A DNA stretch of 19,193 bases, taken from CALCCV01 sp964388665 (GTDB lineage Bacteria > Bdellovibrionota > Bdellovibrionia > Bdellovibrionales > Bdellovibrionaceae). The notes beneath the pieces were generated by a model that was not told the DNA's origin, ran no database searches, and saw only the letters and a list, made by a program, of their open reading frames with translations. The first letter of the stretch is position 1, and the number at the start of each line of letters is the position of its first letter. The stretch lies in NCBI GenBank assembly GCA_964388665.1, contig CAYMBJ010000072.1:1-19193 (forward strand), given 5' to 3'. The position numbers were made by a program, and so were the translations under genes. Below are positions 15,184-19,193 of the stretch, in pieces.

Positions 15184-16692
15184 CTACTTAAGAATGATGC
15201 TGATCCCGTTCAACTGCCCACTCACAAGACCCATGTCTGTTGGCGGCTCTTTAAAGAGCAACCATTTTTGCAAGGCCGGGCTTTTTTGGTTCAATGAAGT
15301 TAAATCATCTTCAAATAGCTCCACGGCTAGCAAGGCCTTGGCTAAAACTTTTTGAATTTCTGGCAACTTGGGAATGTTTTGCTCTTCCGAACCATTCAGA
15401 TCAGCCAACATGGGATTGTGTCCACCCTTTTGGTTCAGAAGCAGCTGCACCATGGCTTTCGGTACGCTCTGCCAATGCAAGAGTGCACCACGAGCCAGCG
15501 TCGCGTTGTCATGGGTTCCCTGAAAGTACGTGACGGGAACAGAAACAGGATAGTCTGCAGCGACGTACTCTTGCTCTAGGTCTTCAGTGACGCCGCGATC
15601 GAGACAGTCCTGCTGACTCAGCTCATTATCTGCCAAACCGCGAACGTATCTCCGTTCCTCAATGCTATAGACTGCGCTGGGTAAATCATCCTTCCCATTG
15701 AGCTCTTTGCAATAGATCACCCTGTGCACATGGTAATCGATTCCCATTGGCTTCTGAGTTTGGTGGTCTGGAGCTTTGGCAGCGCTCTCGTTCAATTTTG
15801 ATTTTAAAGCAGTTAAACTTTTCTTAATCGCCCGCAAATCATTAGACAAGTACTCTTTCAGATCACTTGCAAGTTGAGCATATTGATTCTCTAAGGTTGA
15901 TCTCGCGTGAATCTGCATCCAAAAATTCAAGACATCTGAGTAGGCCGAATCAGCCATCAGCAAATGAAATCGTTCTCGTTGTGACTCGCGCAGTTCTTCC
16001 AAAACGAGATTCAATTTCTCTGCATACCAATCTGCTGCATGAATATTCTTAGAATCGTAAACCACACCCTCTAGCACGATGGCCTTGGTGGACTCTGCAA
16101 AAAGATTCGCGTAGCGAGTCGCGGGCACAGTGCCGTAGGAAACTCCATACACGGACCAGCTTTCTATCTCATAAGACTTGCGAATCTCATCCATGTCGCG
16201 AATCGTGTTTTCTGTGGAGTAAAGACTAACATCACGGTACTCAGCAAAACTTTGAGCGGCAGAACAACCCAGTCCGCGCTGATCAAAATGAATTTCATTC
16301 CAGGCCCTGTCATTTTCATTTAAAAATGTACGAATGCCGTGAGTGTTTTGACCAGGGCCTCCGTCCACAATGACAAAGCTAGGTAAGCTTGGATCAAAGT
16401 GAAATGCCGTCCAGGCATAAATCAATATCTCGCCTTTTGCTGGGTCAGAGTAATCCTTAGGAACGGCAATCCATTTTCCCACCTCTGGCTCTTTTAGCCC
16501 TGCATACTCTTTACAAAAATTCTCTCCCGAAATATAGGTGTCTTCTGTGGGTTCACTGACTCCACTCGGGGTCAACGGCGTCGCAGTTGGTACGAAATCT
16601 GTGGGCACTTCAAATGCATTGCACCCAGCAAGCAGTATCACAGTCGCACCGAGCCCTATTATGTAGCATAGACTCCCAAAAAGGTTTTTCAT
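15184..16692 (-). CDS. Alpha/beta-hydrolase lipoprotein, S33 (proline iminopeptidase / tripeptidyl aminopeptidase) type
   Basis: 502 residues. The ATG at 16692 is chosen because GGGAGG lies four bases upstream and a lipoprotein signal follows (hydrophobic core, lipobox LLAGC, C24). The mature protein has the S33 hallmarks: oxyanion loop DGGPGQ (about 110-115), HFDQRGLG, nucleophile elbow GVSYGT with Ser185, an acidic residue in FQGTHDNAT, and the base in KGGHNP near the C-terminus. A helical cap region lies between (about 215-350). A peptidase releasing N-terminal residues or short peptides in the periplasm or at the envelope is the natural reading; esterase activity is possible. The frame is open further upstream to 16767, but that part lacks a ribosome site. 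It is transcribed away from the hip operon. Confidence 0.87.
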   Translation of the reverse strand: MKNLFGSLCYIIGLGATVILLAGCNAFEVPTDFVPTATPLTPSGVSEPTEDTYISGENFCKEYAGLKEPEVGKWIAVPKDYSDPAKGEILIYAWTAFHFDPSLPSFVIVDGGPGQNTHGIRTFLNENDRAWNEIHFDQRGLGCSAAQSFAEYRDVSLYSTENTIRDMDEIRKSYEIESWSVYGVSYGTVPATRYANLFAESTKAIVLEGVVYDSKNIHAADWYAEKLNLVLEELRESQRERFHLLMADSAYSDVLNFWMQIHARSTLENQYAQLASDLKEYLSNDLRAIKKSLTALKSKLNESAAKAPDHQTQKPMGIDYHVHRVIYCKELNGKDDLPSAVYSIEERRYVRGLADNELSQQDCLDRGVTEDLEQEYVAADYPVSVPVTYFQGTHDNATLARGALLHWQSVPKAMVQLLLNQKGGHNPMLADLNGSEEQNIPKLPEIQKVLAKALLAVELFEDDLTSLNQKSPALQKWLLFKEPPTDMGLVSGQLNGISIILK

Positions 16693-16871
16693 CACGCCTC
16701 CCCCATTCTCCCACTTCGCCAATCTGACAAACCGGCAAATTGGCAAATTGACAATAAAATTTAGCATAGAACTGACACAGAACTCTCAACTAGCAACAAT
16801 ATCTGCCCAAAATGAAAACTTTTCTTGTGCTCTTCCCCTTTGATCTTTTTCACTGGATGCAAGCCACCGTT

Positions 16872-16889
16872 TTACCGCTATACCAGTAA
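16872..16889. promoter_or_regulatory. hip operator 1 (TTACCG-N6-CAGTAA)
   Basis: An 18-bp inverted repeat sharing the TTACCG half-site with two more downstream copies; the right half has one mismatch (CAGTAA for CGGTAA). It is the farthest from hipB, 81 bases centre to centre from operator 2. Likely bound by the HipB dimer. Confidence 0.7.
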
Positions 16890-16952
16890 ATGTCCCTATG
16901 CCGAGCTGTCTGCACGGCTTTTCGTGGCTTTGGCCATGTTGAGAGCACAATC

Positions 16953-16970
16953 TTACCGCTTTACCGGTAA
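16953..16970. promoter_or_regulatory. hip operator 2 (TTACCG-N6-CGGTAA)
   Basis: A perfect inverted repeat with six-base half-sites, lying upstream of the predicted hipB -35. Its centre is 72 bases from operator 3, which would allow DNA looping or stacking by HipB complexes. Confidence 0.78.
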
Positions 16971-16997
16971 TTATGGCCTGATTTTGCCCCAGATGGC

Positions 16998-17026
16998 TTG
17001 TTTTTGCCTCATGCAGGACTTATATT
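16998..17026 (+). promoter_or_regulatory. Candidate hipBST promoter, leaderless
   Basis: TATATT (17021-17026) is a good -10 and TTGTTT (16998-17003) a weak -35, separated by 17 bases. The predicted start, seven bases after the -10, is the A of the hipB ATG at 17033. No close ribosome site precedes the ATG, which agrees with a leaderless mRNA. Confidence 0.5.
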
Positions 17027-17042
17027 ACCGATATGACGGTAA
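17025..17042. promoter_or_regulatory. hip operator 3 overlapping the -10 and the hipB start codon
   Basis: A perfect TTACCG-N6-CGGTAA whose six-base spacer contains the hipB ATG (17033-17035). It covers the end of the -10 and the likely transcription start, so bound HipB would block transcription directly. Its right half is also hipB codons 2-4. Confidence 0.78.
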
Positions 17043-17284
17043 ATAAGACTGATTTTTCTAAAGTTTTGAAGGCCACTCGCAAGCAAGCTGGTCTTTCCCA
17101 ATTGGAACTAAGCGAGCTCGCAGGCGTTGGCAAGACTCTGGTATTTGATCTCGAAAATGGCCGCGACACCGTCAGCTTCGCAAACTTAAAAAAGATCTGT
17201 CGCGTTTTAAACATAAAGATTCAACTGATCCCGCCTACAACTTCCTCCCCACAGAGCTCCTCCACACAGAGATCCAATTTATGA
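17033..17284 (+). CDS. hipB: HipB-like antitoxin, XRE-family DNA-binding protein of a HipBST system
   Basis: 83 residues, mostly one XRE helix-turn-helix (about 7-64; LSQLELSELAGVGKTLVFDLENG) with a short Ser/Gln/Thr-rich tail. It is expected to dimerise, bind the three TTACCG-N6-CGGTAA operators and hold the kinase complex on DNA to repress the operon. The start is fixed by an in-frame stop at 16979 with no other ATG, GTG or TTG start between. The stop overlaps the hipS start as ATGA. Assignment rests on the helix-turn-helix and on the two following genes, which are a split HipA. Confidence 0.9.
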   Translation: MTVNKTDFSKVLKATRKQAGLSQLELSELAGVGKTLVFDLENGRDTVSFANLKKICRVLNIKIQLIPPTTSSPQSSSTQRSNL

Positions 17285-17592
17285 GAACGGCCACAGTGTA
17301 CTTGCACGACAAGCCCGTCGCAGAACTCAGAGAAATTTCTGAGAGCGAATATGAACTGCATTACCTGCCGAAGACTGACGGCAAGAGCATTTCCCTAACA
17401 ATCCCGTTCAGTCAAACGCCACACAAGTTTTCTAAGTTCCCGCCCTTTTTTGAGGGACTGCTCCCTGAAGGCGCGCAACTGCAAGCACTGCTTCGGCAAT
17501 ACAAAATCGATGAAAAGGACTATTTCAGCCAGCTCATGGCCGTCGGCGGCGAGTTGGTGGGGGCCGTGACCGTGCAGGAAACTAACAACTGA
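17281..17592 (+). CDS. hipS: HipS, detached HipA N-subdomain 1, probable antitoxin of HipT
   Basis: 103 residues matching the N-terminal subdomain of HipA-type kinases as a separate protein: YLHDKPVAEL near the start, the core element FPPFFEGLLPEG (53-64), and LMAVGGELVGAV near the end. In the E. coli O127 HipBST system this small protein, not HipB, neutralises the kinase. The inhibiting residue reported there is a tryptophan; this HipS has no tryptophan at all, so another residue (perhaps an aromatic such as Y74) must act or inhibition differs. It overlaps hipB by four bases and hipT by one, giving strict co-translation and matched amounts of protein. Confidence 0.9.
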   Translation: MRTATVYLHDKPVAELREISESEYELHYLPKTDGKSISLTIPFSQTPHKFSKFPPFFEGLLPEGAQLQALLRQYKIDEKDYFSQLMAVGGELVGAVTVQETNN

Positions 17593-18530
17593 TGACCACA
17601 AAACGCTGCCTTTTTAGCTATGAGCCACTCAGCAAAGGCGAGACCTACTATTCGGAGGTCGGCCTCAAGACCTTGTCCAAAAAATTGCATACTCTCAACA
17701 TCTTTCCCTACACCGCCGAACAGCAAAGACGCGAATCTCAACGCCTGGCCGGAAAGATGTCCATACAGGGCGTGCAACCAAAGTTGAGCGTCATCCTCAA
17801 CGAAAAAAAAGAACAATTTGAAATCACCGAACGCGGTGGGCACTACATTGTAAAGCCCGCCGTTGCTGACTATCCTGAGCTCCCTGAGAACGAGGATGTA
17901 ACAATGGATTTGGCCGCCATGGCTGGAATCGAAGTCCCGTGGCACGGTCTCATACAGGGCGCTGACGGGCGCAGATCCTATATCATTCGTCGCTTTGATC
18001 GAAAAGGCAAAAAGGGCAAAGTTCAAATGGAGGACTTTGCGCAACTCATTGGCGCCTCAAGGTCAACAAAATATCTTGCAACAACAGAGCGAGCAGCTGA
18101 GGTGATCGAAGAGCACTGTACATTTCCGACCTTGGAGCTGCTAAAGTTTTATCGGCTTATCATTTTTAGTTTCATGATTGGCAACGAGGACCTGCATCTA
18201 AAAAACTTATCGCTAATCACCGATCCACAAAAAATTCGACTCAGCCCCGCTTATGATTTGGTGAATTCAACCATCGCTCTCGCCAACCCTCAAGAAGAAC
18301 TGGCTCTTGAACTAAAGGGGAAAAAGCATGGCTTTCATCGCTCTGACTTCATTGAACATCTTGGAACTGAGATCTGTTATCTTCCGCAAAAAAAGGCAAC
18401 CAAAGAATTTAACTTATTGGTGGCCTGCATTCCGCAATGGAAAGCGAGAATACAAAAGTCTTTCTTGAGCGCCCCGATGAAAAGCGCCTACCTTAAACTC
18501 ATAGACCAACGGGCCGCACGACTTGTTTAG
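17592..18530 (+). CDS. hipT: HipT, HipA-family serine/threonine kinase toxin
   Basis: 312 residues, the HipA kinase core without its N-subdomain. A Gly-rich loop KMSIQGVQPKL places S57, I58 and Q59 where E. coli HipT has its Ser-Ile-Ser autophosphorylation motif. K88 (YIVKP) fits the ATP-binding lysine, GNEDLHLKN has the catalytic D200 with H202 and N205, and SPAYDL has the metal-binding D222, so the kinase looks active. HipA-family kinases phosphorylate aminoacyl-tRNA synthetases (GltX for HipA, TrpS for E. coli HipT), stopping growth; the target here is not known. With Q59 only one of the two loop serines remains. The start is the ATG in TGATG at the hipS stop. A 12-bp inverted repeat lies 26 bases after the stop. 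Confidence 0.93.
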   Translation: MTTKRCLFSYEPLSKGETYYSEVGLKTLSKKLHTLNIFPYTAEQQRRESQRLAGKMSIQGVQPKLSVILNEKKEQFEITERGGHYIVKPAVADYPELPENEDVTMDLAAMAGIEVPWHGLIQGADGRRSYIIRRFDRKGKKGKVQMEDFAQLIGASRSTKYLATTERAAEVIEEHCTFPTLELLKFYRLIIFSFMIGNEDLHLKNLSLITDPQKIRLSPAYDLVNSTIALANPQEELALELKGKKHGFHRSDFIEHLGTEICYLPQKKATKEFNLLVACIPQWKARIQKSFLSAPMKSAYLKLIDQRAARLV

Positions 18531-18556
18531 TTTTAGTGCGTTCTCGGAGCCTGTTA

Positions 18557-18624
18557 ATACCAGTTCCACTGAATCCGTATTCCTTCGTTGCTCAATCGGT
18601 CTTCGAATAAATTGGAACTGGTAT
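18557..18624. repeat. 12-bp perfect inverted repeat with 44-base centre
   Basis: ATACCAGTTCCA (18557-18568) and TGGAACTGGTAT (18613-18624) flank a 44-base centre that contains a smaller TATTC/GAATA pair (18579-18583, 18605-18609). The element fills the gap between the converging hipT and exported-protein genes; its right arm ends two bases before the stop codon of the latter. It could form a long stem-loop that ends transcription from both sides, or be a small mobile-element remnant. No T run or clear target duplication decides between these. Confidence 0.6.
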
Positions 18625-18626
18625 AA

Positions 18627-19118
18627 TTACATTCCAATCACGACAGAGCTACAACGGTAAACTTGACCATTCATTGTTACAGAAATATTCGCAGTGGTTT
18701 CGTCTTCGGGACCAACTCTGTTGTCACGAACACTGATAAGATCACGGGAGCCACTTTTTCCGTCCACTTTATCTTCAAACTTTGCAGACACAAACGACTC
18801 ATACGAGGGCGAAGTCCAGCTTGCGGTCCCCCCGTCTGCATGCCAGGTTCCCTGATCGATAACGATCTCTTTATTGTAATCCAAATCCAAAACACTCAAA
18901 AGTATCTTGAGAACTTTAGCCCCGCCATCTTTTATAAAGTAAGCTTTTTGGACATCAACAACACCGCAGTCCTCGCCCTTAGAAATCACATGACCAATTT
19001 CGTATTGAGCAAGGCTCAGACTTCCTGAGCAAAAAACCGCCACAGCCAAAAACAACCGAAGAAAAGAGAAGCGTAGCAAATATTGACGAAGCGATTGACG
19101 GAACAAAACTGAAATCAC
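18627..19118 (-). CDS. Small exported protein of unknown function
   Basis: 163 residues from a GTG start, chosen because AGGAGG lies five bases upstream. The N-terminus is basic, then hydrophobic (about 18-36), with a likely signal peptidase site at SLAQ (about 35-38). The mature part (about 125 residues) has two Cys (GEDCGVVD near the N-terminus and YRCSSV near the C-terminus), which may pair, and is probably all beta. In size and in this two-cysteine plan it resembles the exported protein at 5712-6248, but no sequence identity is evident. It is convergent with hipT across the inverted repeat. Confidence 0.78.
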   Translation of the reverse strand: MISVLFRQSLRQYLLRFSFLRLFLAVAVFCSGSLSLAQYEIGHVISKGEDCGVVDVQKAYFIKDGGAKVLKILLSVLDLDYNKEIVIDQGTWHADGGTASWTSPSYESFVSAKFEDKVDGKSGSRDLISVRDNRVGPEDETTANISVTMNGQVYRCSSVVIGM

Positions 19119-19137
19119 AAAAACCTCCTGAGGCCTG

Positions 19138-19143
19138 ATTATA
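19138..19143 (-). promoter_or_regulatory. Perfect TATAAT -10 element upstream of the last exported protein
   Basis: On the minus strand TATAAT ends 19 bases before the GTG at 19118, leaving room for a short leader with the AGGAGG ribosome site. No good -35 hexamer is seen at the usual spacing. Confidence 0.4.
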
Positions 19144-19193
19144 CTGACCAGGCCATTTGCTAGTGGACATATTTGATTTGTTATGATTTTCTT

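Larger units (their letters stand above)
16693..17032. other. Divergent intergenic region between the hydrolase and hipBST
   Basis: This 340-base region holds the hydrolase ribosome site, an 8-bp tandem duplication (GGCAAATT at 16734-16741 and 16742-16749), two complete hip operators and the hipB promoter. A plus-strand open frame at 16825-17046 runs through the operators and is judged non-coding. Confidence 0.6.

Noticed and set aside
16734..16749. GGCAAATT tandem pair as a CRISPR or iteron-like array
   Set aside because: Only two 8-bp copies, with no spacers and no further repeats; probably a chance or slippage duplication.
16825..17046. 73-codon open frame upstream of hipB
   Set aside because: It runs through the operators and the promoter and into the hipB start in another frame; the sequence is better explained as regulatory.

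Overview
The window looks like a chromosomal segment from a free-living Gram-negative bacterium of medium GC content. It carries lipoproteins, a probable outer-membrane barrel protein, an FNR-type oxygen regulator and a methyl-accepting chemotaxis protein. The mix of c-type haem chemoreceptor, many small exported proteins and lipoproteins would suit a Bdellovibrionota or other deltaproteobacteria-like lineage, but this is a guess from gene style: there is no rRNA, tRNA or marker protein to confirm it. No CRISPR array, insertion sequence or transposase is visible.

Left part (1-6250): an FNR-like regulator on the minus strand is divergent from a haem-binding chemoreceptor, with a perfect TTGAT-N4-ATCAA FNR box between them. 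This looks like an oxygen/redox taxis unit. Then come a small barrel-like exported protein (minus), a large phospholipase D-superfamily lipoprotein (plus), and a small exported protein of unknown function (minus).

Middle (6386-11304): a minus-strand series reads XRE regulator, then a three-domain dikinase of the rifampin-phosphotransferase type, then a membrane-anchored PQQ-like beta-propeller whose start overlaps the dikinase end by 32 bases. A 622-base region (11305-11926) holds a promoter that should give a leaderless XRE transcript, plus several short perfect palindromes.

Right of centre (11927-15168): an exported cysteine-containing protein of unknown function with a TTG start is followed by a tightly coupled pair. 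The pair is a ferritin-like diiron protein and a FabD-like acyltransferase joined by an ATGA overlap, probably a small undescribed biosynthetic or lipid-modifying unit. A convergent S33-family lipoprotein hydrolase follows.

Right end (16870-18530): a complete hipBST tripartite toxin-antitoxin operon. HipB is the DNA-binding protein, HipS a detached HipA N-subdomain, and HipT the kinase core; the genes overlap by 4 and 1 bases. Three copies of a TTACCG-N6-CGGTAA operator precede it, the last one lying across the promoter -10 and the hipB start codon. HipS contains no tryptophan and HipT has an S-I-Q loop in place of S-I-S, so the inhibition mechanism described for the E. coli system may differ here. 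A 12-bp inverted repeat separates the operon from a final small exported protein on the minus strand.

Two themes cross the window. Several regulator promoters appear to give leaderless or nearly leaderless mRNAs. Tandem 12-nt (four-residue) repeats have expanded inside three unrelated genes.
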